The notes under the pieces: model-generated
Seen by the model: only the letters and a program-made list of their open reading frames with translations
What the model was told of the DNA's origin: nothing
The model's database searches: none
Translations under genes and position numbers: made by a program
DNA from: Acidobacteria bacterium SCN 69-37
GTDB taxonomy: Bacteria > Acidobacteriota > Vicinamibacteria > Vicinamibacterales > SCN-69-37
Assembly (NCBI GenBank): GCA_001724025.1
Contig: MEDJ01000008.1
Location: 21,685 to 85,684 of the forward strand
DNA: 64,000 nt
Direction: 5' to 3'
Shown: piece after piece, positions 33,956 to 43,772 of the stretch
How the letters are laid out: each line of letters begins with the position of its first letter
Numbering within the stretch: position 1 is the first letter of the stretch

Positions 33956-36642
33956 CCCAGCGCCTGCGTGACCATGTCGCGCGCGGTCGTGAGCAGCGCG
34001 TCGATCTGCGAGACGTCGCGGCCGCCCGCTTCGGCAAAATCCGGCCGGCCGCCGCCCTTGCCGCCAACGATCGGTGCGAGATCCTTGACGAGCTGCCCGG
34101 CCTTGATCGTCGACGTCAGGTCCTTGCTGACCGACACGAGCAGCTGCACTTTGTCGTCGTTCTCCGCGGCGAGCACCACCACGCCGCGCCCGATCCGATC
34201 GCGCAGCGAATCCGAGAGGCCGCGCAGCGCGTCCTTGTCCAGCCCCGTCACGCGCCTGGTGACGAGTCGCGCGTCACCGACGATGACCGCGTCGTCGTCC
34301 GTGCGTCCGCTGCCGCCGCCGAGCGCCACCTTCACCTTGAGCTGCGCGTTCTCGCGCGCGAGCCGGCGCGTCTCGGCCTGGAGCTTCTCGATCGATGCGA
34401 TGGTGTCGGCGACAGGCACGCCAAGTGCGGCGCTGGCCTGCTCGAGCGTCTGGCCGCGCCGCTGGAGGTAGGTCACGGCCTCGGCGCCCGTGAGCGCCTC
34501 GATCCGGCGGATCCCGGCCGCAACGCCCGTCTCCTCGGTCAGCACGAACGGACCAATCTCGCCCGTGGCCCGCACGTGCGTGCCGCCACAGAGTTCCGTG
34601 CTGTACCCGGCAATCTGGACGACGCGCACGCGGTCGCCGTATTTCTCGCCGAAGAGCGCCATCGCACCGGCCTTGACGGCCTCGTCGGTGCTCTTCTCCT
34701 CGGTGACCACAGGGGTATCGCGATAGACCTGGGCATTGACGGCACGTTCCACCTCGAGCCGATCCTCGGCCGTCATCGGCTGGAAATGATCGAAGTCGAA
34801 CCGCAGGCGTCCGGGGGCGACGAGCGATCCCTTCTGCCTGACGTGCGTGCCCAGCCGCGCGCGCAGCGCGGCGTGCAGGAGGTGCGTGGCCGTGTGATTG
34901 CGACGGGTGGCGTCGCGGACCTCGGCGTCGACCACCGCATCGACACGCTGGCCGGCGGCAAGGGGCGCGGCGGTCGTGACGCGATGGACGCGCGCCGCGC
35001 CCGGGGCCACGCGGCTCATCCCGGTGACCGTGGCGGCCACATCGCCGTCGATCCGCAGGATGCCGGTGTCGGAGACCTGCCCGCCCGATTCCACGTAGAA
35101 CGGCGTGCGGTCCAGCACGACGTAGCCGTCGGCCGACGCGGGCAGCGACGGTACGAGGCGGCGCTGGCTGTCGAAGAGCGCGAGCACTTCCGTGGCCAGG
35201 ACCTCCGTGAACGCGTAGCCATCGAACACGTCTGGCAGCGACTCGATCTGTGTGCGCGTCGCGTCGTCCGGGTACTCGAATCCGATCGTCTTCTTCGTCT
35301 CGAACGCGCTGCTGGCCCGCGCTCGTTCGCGCTGCGCGTCGAGGGCCTGCTCGTAGCCCGCGCGATCGATCGTCAGTCCGCGCTGGCCCGCCAGGTCGTC
35401 AGCGAAGTCGTACGGCACGCCGAGCGAGTCGTACAGACGGAAGACCTCGTCGCCCGGAATGGTCGACGCGCCGGCGGCCTGCGTGCGCTCGATCAGGTCC
35501 TCGAGCCGGGGCAGGCCCGAGGTCAGCACCAGATCGAAGCGATCTTCCTCGGCGTGGACCGTGCGCACGATGGCGTCGTGACCGCTCACGAGTTCCGGAT
35601 ACGCCGCGCCCATCTCCGCGACGACGACGTCCACGAGCCGGTAGAGGAACGGGTCGGTGAAGCCGAGCCGCTTGCCGTGACGCATCGCGCGCCGCATGAT
35701 TTTCCGCAGCACGTACCCACGCCACTCGTTCGAGGGCACCACGCCGTCGGCGATGAGGAACGTCATCGCGCGCAGGTGATCGGCAATCACGCGCATCGAC
35801 ACGTCCGGGTGATCGCCGCCGCCGTGGAAGTGCGTGTAGGGCCGGCCGGCCGCCGCGCCAATGGCGTCGAGCAGCGGCAGGAAGATGTCCGTGTCGTAGT
35901 TCGAGAACTTGCCCTGGAGAACCGACGTCACGCGCTCGAGGCCCATGCCCGTGTCGACGGACAACGCCGGCAGCGGGTGCAGCGTGCCGTCGTCGGTCCT
36001 GTTGAACTCCATGAAGACGTTGTTCCAGATCTCGAAGTAGCGATCGCAGCTGCACTCGAGTCCGCGGCATACGGGCTGGTCGCAGGGCGCGTCCGGGCGG
36101 TAGTACATGATCTCGGAGCACCGGCCGCAGGGACCGGTATCACCCATCTGCCAGAAGTTGTCGGCCGAGCCGAGCTCCGTGATGCGATCGGCCGGCACGA
36201 ACTGCGTCCAGATCGCGAACGCCTCGTCGTCGCGCGGCACGCCGGCTTCGCCCTTGAAGATTGTCGGGTACATGCGCGACGGGTCCATGCCCCAGACTTC
36301 GGTCAGCAGCCGCCAGGCGAACGGGATCGCATCGGCCTTGAAGTAGTCGCCGAACGAGAAGTTGCCGAGCATCTCGAAGAACGTGTGGTGCCGGTGCGAC
36401 GGGCCGACGTTGTCGAGGTCGTTGTGCTTGCCGCTGACCCGCATGACCTTCTGCGACGTCGTCGCGCGCCGGTAGTCGCGCCGCTCCTTGCCGAGGAAGA
36501 GATCCTTGAACTGGTTCATGCCGGCATTGGTGAACAGCAGCGTCGGATCGTCGGTGGGGACGAGCGAGGACGAGGCCACGATCCGATGACCGTGACCGGC
36601 GAAGTAGTCGAGGAAGCTCTGGCGGATCTCGTGGGCCTTCAT
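33952..36642 (-). CDS. alaS: Alanyl-tRNA synthetase
   Basis: 'MKAHEIRQSFLDYFAGHGHRIVASSSLVP', 'HTATHLLHAALR', 'GGTHVRATGEIG', 'KGGGRPDFAEAGGRD'. Confidence 0.97.
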   Translation of the reverse strand: MKAHEIRQSFLDYFAGHGHRIVASSSLVPTDDPTLLFTNAGMNQFKDLFLGKERRDYRRATTSQKVMRVSGKHNDLDNVGPSHRHHTFFEMLGNFSFGDYFKADAIPFAWRLLTEVWGMDPSRMYPTIFKGEAGVPRDDEAFAIWTQFVPADRITELGSADNFWQMGDTGPCGRCSEIMYYRPDAPCDQPVCRGLECSCDRYFEIWNNVFMEFNRTDDGTLHPLPALSVDTGMGLERVTSVLQGKFSNYDTDIFLPLLDAIGAAAGRPYTHFHGGGDHPDVSMRVIADHLRAMTFLIADGVVPSNEWRGYVLRKIMRRAMRHGKRLGFTDPFLYRLVDVVVAEMGAAYPELVSGHDAIVRTVHAEEDRFDLVLTSGLPRLEDLIERTQAAGASTIPGDEVFRLYDSLGVPYDFADDLAGQRGLTIDRAGYEQALDAQRERARASSAFETKKTIGFEYPDDATRTQIESLPDVFDGYAFTEVLATEVLALFDSQRRLVPSLPASADGYVVLDRTPFYVESGGQVSDTGILRIDGDVAATVTGMSRVAPGAARVHRVTTAAPLAAGQRVDAVVDAEVRDATRRNHTATHLLHAALRARLGTHVRQKGSLVAPGRLRFDFDHFQPMTAEDRLEVERAVNAQVYRDTPVVTEEKSTDEAVKAGAMALFGEKYGDRVRVVQIAGYSTELCGGTHVRATGEIGPFVLTEETGVAAGIRRIEALTGAEAVTYLQRRGQTLEQASAALGVPVADTIASIEKLQAETRRLARENAQLKVKVALGGGSGRTDDDAVIVGDARLVTRRVTGLDKDALRGLSDSLRDRIGRGVVVLAAENDDKVQLLVSVSKDLTSTIKAGQLVKDLAPIVGGKGGGRPDFAEAGGRDVSQIDALLTTARDMVTQALG

Positions 36643-36687
36643 GCAACTCGTGATTGTATCCGGAGTGTCTGCCGGCGAGAGGCGTTC

Positions 36688-36946
36688 CCCCGAGGCCGAA
36701 GCCTCGGGGCTCCGAAGACCTCATCCAGCCGGAGCCCTGGGGCTTCAGCCCCAGGGGAACCAGTGTCAGATTTCCTCCGGATCCACGTCGAGAGATCTCA
36801 TCCAGCCGGAGCCTTGGGGCTTCAGCCCCAGGGGAACGGGCGTCAGATCCCCGCCGGTTCCACGTCGAGAGATCTCATCCGGCCGGAGCCCTGGGGCTTC
36901 AGCCCCAGGGGAACCAGTGTCAGATTTCCTCCGGATCCACGTCGAG
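36688..36946. repeat. Inverted REP-like copy plus about 3 copies of a 77-bp tandem unit (36721-36797, 36798-36874, 36875-36946)
   Basis: Unit 'tcatccagccggagccctggggcttcagccccaggggaaccagtgtcagatttcctccggatccacgtcgagagatc'; third unit overlaps the recX 3' end. Confidence 0.92.
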
Positions 36947-37408
36947 GGCGCGGGCAATGAGGTCCGCGGGGAAGCCTCGCCGCAGGAGCTGCTGGAACAG
37001 CCGCCGGCGGTCGGCGGGCGCCAGGGGGCCGGGCCGGCGTCGGCGCGTGAGCTGCCGCTGGATGGCGGCCAGGTCGTCGTCGGGGGAGAGTTGCGCGAGC
37101 GCGTCGCGGATGACGCTGGCGGCGATACCGCGGCGTTCGAGTTCGCGGCGGATGCGGTGCGTGCCGCGTCCCTTGATCCGCGCAGCGGTTCTGACGTGCG
37201 CGAACGCCGTGCGACGGTCGTCGACGGCACCATCGGCGACCAGCGCCGTCACTATCGCTTCTACGTCGTCGGCCGCGTAGCCGCGCTCGGTCAGGCGCGT
37301 CGTGATCTCAGCGGCGGAGTAGTCGCGCCGCCCGAGCAGGCGCAGCGCGGCCAGCCGCGGCGACCCCTGCGGCGGGGCCTGGGCGTCGTCCGATCGGCGG
37401 CGTGTCAT
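36920..37408 (-). CDS. recX: Regulatory protein RecX
   Basis: 'ALRLLGRRDYSAAEITTRLTERGYAADDVEAIVTALVADGAVDDRRTAFAHV'. Confidence 0.88.
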   Translation of the reverse strand: MTRRRSDDAQAPPQGSPRLAALRLLGRRDYSAAEITTRLTERGYAADDVEAIVTALVADGAVDDRRTAFAHVRTAARIKGRGTHRIRRELERRGIAASVIRDALAQLSPDDDLAAIQRQLTRRRRPGPLAPADRRRLFQQLLRRGFPADLIARALDVDPEEI

Positions 37409-37416
37409 GCATCTGG

Positions 37417-38589
37417 TTATCTCACGAACCGGGGCTCGTCGGCGCCCATGCCGTTGGTCACCATGTTGGTGCCGGCGCCCGTGGTGATGCCGCGCAGCCG
37501 CATGCGGAACTCCTCCACGTTCGTGACCGACCCTTCGGCCTCGGCCACGCTGACGACACCGTCATGGCACAGCTTGAGAATCGCCTGGTCGAAGCTCTGC
37601 ATCCCGTATTCGGACGCGCCGGCCACGATGGCGTCCGGGATGAGCGAGGTCTTGTCGCGATCCTGGATGCAGTCCTTGATGTAGGGCGTCGAGACCAGTA
37701 CCTCGGCGGCCAGCACACGACGCTTGCCGTCGGCGGCCTGCAGCAGACGCTGCGAAACCGACGCCCGCAGCACGCCCGCGAGCTGATGGCGGATCTGATC
37801 CTGCTGGTGCGGCGGGAACACCGTGACGATGCGGTTGATCGTCTCGGGCGCATTGAGCGTGTGCAGCGTGGAGAAGACGAGGTGGCCCGTTTCGGCCGCG
37901 ACGAGCGCGGTCTCGATCGTCTCGGCGTCGCGCATCTCGCCAATCATGATGACGTCGGGGTCCTGGCGGAGGGCGGACCGCAGGCCCGTGGCGTACGACA
38001 GCGTGTCGGTGCGGATCTCGCGCTGCGTGACCGTGGCCATCTTGTTGCGGTGGACGAACTCGATCGGATCCTCGATGGTCAGCACGTGCGCCGGGCGCGT
38101 GCGGTTGATGACGTCGATCAGCGCGGCGAGGGTGGTGCTCTTGCCGCTGCCCGTGATGCCGGTGACCACCACGAGACCGCGTCGCAGTTCGGCGAGCTTG
38201 ATGACGGAGGCCGGCAGGCCGAGTTCTTCGATCGGCGGGATCCGATCCGGAATCAGGCGCATCGACACGCCGACGGTGCCGCGCTGCCGGAACACGCTGG
38301 CGCGGATGCGGACCGCCTCGGAGGCCTGCCACGCCACGTCGACCTCGAGCCGGCCCTCGGTCGCCGGCTCGTTGCTCCCGGCACTCACGCCGCGGCCCTG
38401 GCCGAGATAGATCCCGGGCGGCAGCAGCCGCTGGGCGATGGCTTCGAGATGGGCCGGGGTCAGGGCCGCCACCGATCCCCAGCGCTGGAGATCGCCGTTG
38501 ACGCGGACGAGCGGCGGGTGCCCGGCTCGCAGGTGGATGTCTGAGGCTTTGCTGTTCGCAGCAGCGCTGATGAGCTGGTCGAATGTCAT
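37417..38589 (-). CDS. pilT: PilT/PilU-family twitching motility ATPase
   Basis: 'VVVTGITGSGKSTTLAALID', 'HVLTIEDPIEFVH', 'ALRQDPDVIMIGEMRDAETIETAL', 'AAETGHLVFSTLHT'. Confidence 0.92.
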   Translation of the reverse strand: MTFDQLISAAANSKASDIHLRAGHPPLVRVNGDLQRWGSVAALTPAHLEAIAQRLLPPGIYLGQGRGVSAGSNEPATEGRLEVDVAWQASEAVRIRASVFRQRGTVGVSMRLIPDRIPPIEELGLPASVIKLAELRRGLVVVTGITGSGKSTTLAALIDVINRTRPAHVLTIEDPIEFVHRNKMATVTQREIRTDTLSYATGLRSALRQDPDVIMIGEMRDAETIETALVAAETGHLVFSTLHTLNAPETINRIVTVFPPHQQDQIRHQLAGVLRASVSQRLLQAADGKRRVLAAEVLVSTPYIKDCIQDRDKTSLIPDAIVAGASEYGMQSFDQAILKLCHDGVVSVAEAEGSVTNVEEFRMRLRGITTGAGTNMVTNGMGADEPRFVR

Positions 38590-38590
38590 G

Positions 38591-38634
38591 TCGAACGGGT
38601 CCCGGGCCGCACACGCGCGGCGAGACCCGTTCGA
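38591..38634 (-). promoter_or_regulatory. Perfect 11-bp inverted repeat directly upstream of pilT ATG
   Basis: Arms tcgaacgggtc (38591-38601) and gacccgttcga (38624-38634). Confidence 0.6.
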
Positions 38635-38728
38635 CTGCAAGTTTCTTGCCTGCCTGTCAGACCTTCATTCCCGTGTTCACCGGAGTTCCGGGATCACTAT
38701 CCTGACGGTCGACCGACAAACTCGATGG

Positions 38729-39682
38729 TCAGCGGCCGGCCGGTGCGGCGTCGGCCGAGGGCACGAGCGGCAGCAGCCAGCCGTGCGCGTCGGGCACGAC
38801 CCCATTGACGTAGTCGAAGAAGGCCTGCTGCAGCCGCGTGGTGAGGGGCCCGCGGCGACCGGTGCCGATCTCGCTCTTGTCCACCGACCGGATTGGCGTG
38901 ACCTCGGCGGCCGTGCCCGTGAAGAACAGCTCGTCGGCGATGTAGAGCGCCTCGCGCGGGATGTCCTCCTCGCGGACCTCGATGCCGAGGTCACGGGCCA
39001 GCGTGATGACGCTGTCGCGCGTGATGCCCGACAGGCCGGCGGTGGCCAGCGGCGGCGTGATGAGCACGCCGTTGCGGACCAGGAACAGGTTCTGCCCGCT
39101 GCCCTCGCTCACCTTGCCGAACGAGTCGAGCGCGATGGCTTCGCTGTAGCCGTTCAGCAGCGCTTCCATCTTGATCAGCTGCGAGTTGGCGTAGTTGGCG
39201 GCCGACTTCGCCATGGCCGGGAACGTGTTGGGGGCGGCACGCGACCACGAGCTGACGCACACGTCGGCGCCGCGCTCGAGCGCCTCGGGACCGAGGTACG
39301 CGCCCCACTCCCAGACGAGGATGGCGCAGTCGACGGGGCAGTTCAGCGGGTTGACGCCCAGTTCGTTGTAGCCGCGATAGACGATGGGACGGATGTAGCA
39401 GGCCTCGAGGTTGTTCGCCTTGACGGTGTCGACCACCGCCTGGGTGATCTGCTCGAGGCTGAGCGGATACTGCATCCGGTAGATCTTTGCCGAGTCGTAC
39501 AGCCGGCGCATGTGCGCGTCGAGCCGGAAGAAGACCGATCCCTTCGGGGTCTTGTAACAGCGCGCGCCCTCGAAGACCGCCGATCCGTAGTGGAGGACGT
39601 GCGACGCCACGTGGACATTGGCCTGCGACCATTCCACGATCCGTCCGTTCATCCACACCTTGCCGGTGCCACTGAAGGCCAT
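38729..39682 (-). CDS. ilvE: Branched-chain amino acid aminotransferase
   Basis: '[37 protein letters not shown]', '[13 protein letters not shown]', '[17 protein letters not shown]'. Confidence 0.93.
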   Translation of the reverse strand: MAFSGTGKVWMNGRIVEWSQANVHVASHVLHYGSAVFEGARCYKTPKGSVFFRLDAHMRRLYDSAKIYRMQYPLSLEQITQAVVDTVKANNLEACYIRPIVYRGYNELGVNPLNCPVDCAILVWEWGAYLGPEALERGADVCVSSWSRAAPNTFPAMAKSAANYANSQLIKMEALLNGYSEAIALDSFGKVSEGSGQNLFLVRNGVLITPPLATAGLSGITRDSVITLARDLGIEVREEDIPREALYIADELFFTGTAAEVTPIRSVDKSEIGTGRRGPLTTRLQQAFFDYVNGVVPDAHGWLLPLVPSADAAPAGR

Positions 39683-39750
39683 GAATACTCCTGAAACGAG
39701 GTGAACCGCGCGACAGCGCGTCGGGCGGGGGTCTTCGATTTTACTACGCC

Positions 39751-40770
39751 CTACTGGCTTTCACCACAGAACGGGCAGCGTCCTGCGCGCGACGGCAGCG
39801 GCTTCCGGCAGTGCCAGCAGAAGCGATTCGCCACGGCGCTGCCGGCCGGGGCGCGCACCGGCGTGGGGCGCGGCGTCTCGATCGCCCGCGGCGTGCCGCG
39901 CACGGGCGTGTGACGACGGACCGATGCGGCAGGCGTCGGGACAGTCGCCGGCGTCGTCGGGCGGCGGACGAGATCGTGCCGGGCAGCCAGGATGTCGTCG
40001 AGGATCGCCTCGGCGTGCTGGTAGCGCTGGTCCACGTCGTGGTGCAGCGCCTTCAGGATCACGTGGTCGATCGACGCCGGGATCGCCGGGTTGATCAGGC
40101 GCGCCGAGTGCACAAGTTCACCGGTGCGCAGCTTGTCGAGATCGCTCGGCGCCGGCATGTCGTACGGCAGCTGCCCGGTGAGCATCTGGTATATCGTCAC
40201 ACCCACCGAGTAGAGATCCGATCCGAACACCGCGCGGCCGTCGAACTGCTCGGGCGCCATATACGGCGGGCTGCCGATGACGGTGGTGCCGTGCGCGGCC
40301 AGTTCGAGGAAGCGCGACGTGCCGAAGTCGCCGACCTTAAGCAGGCCGCGCTCGGTCACGAAGATGTTGGCCGGGCGCAGATCCCTGTGGATGACGTTCT
40401 GCTTGTGCGCGTGATCGACGGCGTTGACGATCTGACACGTGTAGTCGAGCGCCTGCGTCAGGTCGAGCGGTCCGCGCTCGAGAATGATCGTCTCGAGCGT
40501 CTCGCCGGGGACGTACTCCATCACGATGAAGAACACGCCGTCCTGTTTCTCGGCGGTGATGACCGTGACGATGTTCGGGTGATTGAGCGCAGCGAGCAGG
40601 CGCGGTTCGCGGAGCAGTTCGCCGAAGTCGAGCGTCTGACGGTGCGGAACCTTGATGGCGACGCGCTTGTCGATCCACGTATCCTCGGCCAGATACACGG
40701 TACCGAACCCGCCGCTGCCGAGCGGCTCGAGAATCCGGTACTTGCCGAGCGCCTGTCCGCGAAAGACCAT
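39751..40770 (-). CDS. Serine/threonine protein kinase with C-terminal zinc ribbon
   Basis: '[20 protein letters not shown]', '[13 protein letters not shown]', '[10 protein letters not shown]'; C-terminal '[22 protein letters not shown]'. Confidence 0.9.
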   Translation of the reverse strand: MVFRGQALGKYRILEPLGSGGFGTVYLAEDTWIDKRVAIKVPHRQTLDFGELLREPRLLAALNHPNIVTVITAEKQDGVFFIVMEYVPGETLETIILERGPLDLTQALDYTCQIVNAVDHAHKQNVIHRDLRPANIFVTERGLLKVGDFGTSRFLELAAHGTTVIGSPPYMAPEQFDGRAVFGSDLYSVGVTIYQMLTGQLPYDMPAPSDLDKLRTGELVHSARLINPAIPASIDHVILKALHHDVDQRYQHAEAILDDILAARHDLVRRPTTPATVPTPAASVRRHTPVRGTPRAIETPRPTPVRAPAGSAVANRFCWHCRKPLPSRAGRCPFCGESQ

Positions 40771-40795
40771 CCCGGTGGAGAGTATAACGGTAGCC

Positions 40796-41527
40796 GTGAA
40801 GACACATCGCTGCCACGTGCCCGGTGCCTCGGGCCCACGCGTCGTCCTGCCGGCCGTCGAAGCCCATCATGTCCGTCACGTGCTGCGGATGGCAGCAGGC
40901 GACGCGATCGGCGTCTTCGACGGTGCCGGCCGCGAGTGGCATGCGCGGATCCATCGCCTGGATCGGCACGTGGTCGAAGTGGACCTGCTGGACGCCGTCA
41001 CGCCGGTGGCCGAGCCATCGCTCGCCGTCACGCTCGCGATCGGGTACCTGAAGGGCGATCAGATGAGCACCGTCGTGCGCGATGCCACGGCGCTCGGCGT
41101 GGCGCGCATCGTCCTGCTGGCCACGAGTCACGTGGCCGTACCCGCCGCCGCACGACAGGGAAGCGTGGTCGACAGGCTCACGCGCATCGCCGCGTCGTCG
41201 TCCGCCCAGTGCGGCCGCGCTGTCGTGCCGGAGATCGACGGGGTGACGCCGCTCGACGCGCTGCTCGACGATGCGCGCTGGCCGGGAACGCGGGTGGTCT
41301 GTGTCGAGCCCGCACTCGCCGGCGCGGCCGAGGGGCTGGTGCCGTGGCCGGGCGGAGGCGATCGCGTGACGCTGTTCGTCGGGCCGGAAGGCGGCTGGTC
41401 AACAGACGAGCTCGCGCGATTCCGCGCGGCGGGAGCATTCGCGCTCTCGCTCGGTCCCCGCACGCTCCGCGCGGAACTGGCGCCGACGGTGGCGCTGGCA
41501 AGACTCGGTGATGTCCCCCGGGGCTGA
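40796..41527 (+). CDS. rsmE: 16S rRNA (uracil(1498)-N(3))-methyltransferase RsmE
   Basis: 'HHVRHVLRMAAGDAIGVFDG', 'LAIGYLKGDQMSTVVRDATALGV', 'LFVGPEGGWSTDELARF', 'LSLGPRTLRAELAP'. Confidence 0.9.
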   Translation: MKTHRCHVPGASGPRVVLPAVEAHHVRHVLRMAAGDAIGVFDGAGREWHARIHRLDRHVVEVDLLDAVTPVAEPSLAVTLAIGYLKGDQMSTVVRDATALGVARIVLLATSHVAVPAAARQGSVVDRLTRIAASSSAQCGRAVVPEIDGVTPLDALLDDARWPGTRVVCVEPALAGAAEGLVPWPGGGDRVTLFVGPEGGWSTDELARFRAAGAFALSLGPRTLRAELAPTVALARLGDVPRG

Positions 41528-41728
41528 AGCCCCGGGGCTCCGAAGAACGATGGTCGGTCGCCGACAGTCGGAGCCCTGGGGCTTCAGCCCCAGGGAGATC
41601 ACGCGTCGGCTGCGCCGATGTCGTGGCCCTCGCCGTTGGATCCCGGGGCTCCGAAGAACAATGGTCGGTCGCCGATTGTCGGAGCCCTGGGGCTTCAGCC
41701 CCAGGGGAACCAGCCCCAGGGGAACCAG
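41514..41728. repeat. Two REPIN-like inverted pairs of the palindromic repeat plus a 15-bp tandem duplication
   Basis: Inverted copy + spacer 'gaagaacgatggtcggtcgccgacagtcgg' + direct copy, repeated at 41641-41708 with spacer 'gaagaacaatggtcggtcgccgattgtcgg'; then 'agccccaggggaacc' x2. Confidence 0.88.
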
Positions 41729-41750
41729 CCGGTAGCCGCTGCAGAACGCG

Positions 41751-42638
41751 CTACCGTCCGAACGCGATGGCCATCCACGTGTCCTCTTCGCCCTGCTCGA
41801 TCGGTGTGAAACCGACAGCACCGAACGCGGCCGCGACGTCGTCACGCTCGTGCGTCTGGAAGCCGCTGGTGATGAGCAGACCGCCCGAGGCCACGGTGGC
41901 CGCCACGGCCGCGGCGTGCCGTTGCAGCATCGCGCCCGTGATGTTCGCGAAAACCCGATCGAACCCCGCTGGGGAATCGTGGCGCGCCAGCAGCGGGGCC
42001 GCGCCCTGCGTGATGTCGGCGACGTCGAGCACGACCTCGTCCACCTGGTTGAGCTCGACGTTCTCGGCCGCTGACGTCAGCGCGTCGCGGTCCACATCCA
42101 CCGCTACCACACGCCGTGCGCCCAGTCGACGCGCGGCAATCGCGAGCACGGCCGATCCCGTGCCGATATCGAGCACGTCGGCATCCGTACACCCGCGCTG
42201 CTGCAGCAGCCGGAGGCATAGACGGGTGGACTGGTGATGCCCGGTGCCGAAGCCCATCGACGGCTGAATCACGAGCAGCCACGCGGGATCCGGATCGTCC
42301 GCGCCGTCGTCGGCCATCGTGCGCGCCTCGTCCACGGCCCACGGGGGCGAGACGACGAAGCGGCCGACGCGCACGGGGCGCAGCGACGCCTGGCTGCGCT
42401 CGGCCCAGTCCTCGTCGGGAACGGCTTCGGCCGTGATGGTGGCGGCAGGGAAGGCCGCCTGCACGATCGGACGTGCCGCGTCGCGCGCCTCGTCCGACTC
42501 GAAGAACACGCGCATGCCCATCGCGTGCTCTTCAGCCGCGATCGGGCCGCAGTCGTCGACCGCGGCCAGGACGAACGCGCTCCGGTCGTCGTCAGCCGCG
42601 TCGGTGAAGGTGATGTCGAGAGCGGGGTAGGTGCGCAC
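41751..42638 (-). CDS. prmA: Ribosomal protein L11 methyltransferase
   Basis: 'FGTGHHQSTRLCLRLLQQ', 'VLDIGTGSAVLAIAARRLGARRVVAVDVD', 'FANITGAMLQRHAAAV'. Confidence 0.92.
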   Translation of the reverse strand: MRTYPALDITFTDAADDDRSAFVLAAVDDCGPIAAEEHAMGMRVFFESDEARDAARPIVQAAFPAATITAEAVPDEDWAERSQASLRPVRVGRFVVSPPWAVDEARTMADDGADDPDPAWLLVIQPSMGFGTGHHQSTRLCLRLLQQRGCTDADVLDIGTGSAVLAIAARRLGARRVVAVDVDRDALTSAAENVELNQVDEVVLDVADITQGAAPLLARHDSPAGFDRVFANITGAMLQRHAAAVAATVASGGLLITSGFQTHERDDVAAAFGAVGFTPIEQGEEDTWMAIAFGR

Positions 42639-42644
42639 CGACGG

Positions 42645-43772
42645 TCAGCCGAACAGATCCTTGACCTTCTCGAAGAACGGCTTGTCGCTCGTGTCGTCGA
42701 CTGACGACGGTTCCAGCTTGTCGACCGTGATGGTGCGACCGAACTGCTCGATGGCCTTCTTCTGATCCTTCGTCAGGCGCTTCGGGACGTCGATCACCAG
42801 CCGCACGTGGAAGGCGCCGCGGCCGCGGCCGCTCACGTTCGGCATGCCCTTGCCCTTGAACGTCTTGACCGTACCGCTGGGCGTGCCGCCCGAAACGTCG
42901 ACCGACAGCGGACCGCCGGGGCCGTCGACCTCGAACTGGCCGCCGAGCGCCATTACGTGGAAGGGGACCGGCACCTCGATGTGCAGGTCGTCTTCCTCGC
43001 GATGGAACGCCTGGTGCGGCGGCACGTGGATGACGACGTAGAGATCGCCGCTGGGGCCGCCGAGCGCGCCATGTTCGCCCTCGCCGTGCAGGCGCAGGCG
43101 CTGGCCGTCGGCAATGCCGGCGGGAATCTTCACGGTGACGCGGCGGTCCTGCGTGGTGCGTCCGGCACCGCGGCAGGTCTGGCAGGGGTGGCGCACGATC
43201 CGGCCGGTGCCCGAGCACTGGCTGCAGGGGCGCGAGACGATCAGGAAGCCCTGCTGGAAGCGGAGCTGGCCGGCGCCGCGGCACTGCGGGCAGATGTCGG
43301 GCAGTTCGCCGTTGGCCGAGCGCGTGCCGTTGCACGCCGTGCAGGTTTCCTCGCGCGGGATCTGGATTGTTTTCTCGCTGCCGCTGTACGACTCGTCGAA
43401 CGAGATCTCGAGGTCGTATCGCAGGTCCGAGCCGCGCATCGGTCCCTGGCGGCGCGACCCGCCGCCGAAACCGAAGAAGTCGCCGAGGATGTCGGAAAAG
43501 TCCGCGAAGATGTCCGCGTTGAAACCGCCGCCCGGACCGCCCTGGTTCGAGACGCCCGCGTGACCGAACCGATCGTAGCGCGCGCGCTTTTCCGCATCGC
43601 CGAGCACGGCATAGGCCTCGGCCGCCTCCTTGAACCGCGTCTCGGCCTCGGTGTCGCCCGGGTTGCGGTCGGGGTGGTACTTGAGTGCCAGCTTGCGGTA
43701 CGCGCTCTTGATCTCGGTCTCGCCTGCGTCGCGCGAGACGCTGAGGACTTCGTAGTAGTCGAGCTGGGTCAC
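42645..43772 (-). CDS. dnaJ: Chaperone DnaJ
   Basis: J domain 'YRKLALKYHPDRNPGD', four CxxCxG-type motifs, 'HRE..DLHIEVPV'. Confidence 0.97.
   Translation of the reverse strand: MTQLDYYEVLSVSRDAGETEIKSAYRKLALKYHPDRNPGDTEAETRFKEAAEAYAVLGDAEKRARYDRFGHAGVSNQGGPGGGFNADIFADFSDILGDFFGFGGGSRRQGPMRGSDLRYDLEISFDESYSGSEKTIQIPREETCTACNGTRSANGELPDICPQCRGAGQLRFQQGFLIVSRPCSQCSGTGRIVRHPCQTCRGAGRTTQDRRVTVKIPAGIADGQRLRLHGEGEHGALGGPSGDLYVVIHVPPHQAFHREEDDLHIEVPVPFHVMALGGQFEVDGPGGPLSVDVSGGTPSGTVKTFKGKGMPNVSGRGRGAFHVRLVIDVPKRLTKDQKKAIEQFGRTITVDKLEPSSVDDTSDKPFFEKVKDLFG

Noticed and set aside
36721-36946. Possible CRISPR array from the regularly spaced 77-bp repeats
   Set aside because: The 'spacers' are themselves repeated and contain recX coding sequence; no unique spacers and no cas genes.
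33949-36960. 1003-aa ORF antisense to alaS
   Set aside because: Same antisense artefact; composition is low-complexity and alaS is unambiguous.
36641-37684. Plus-strand 347-aa ORF over the repeat array and recX
   Set aside because: Repeat translation followed by antisense recX; no independent support.
41399-41845. Minus-strand ORF with repeated peptides 'GLKPQGSDNRRPTIVLRSPG'
   Set aside because: Direct translation of the palindromic repeats; the periodic peptide reflects DNA repeats, not a protein repeat domain.
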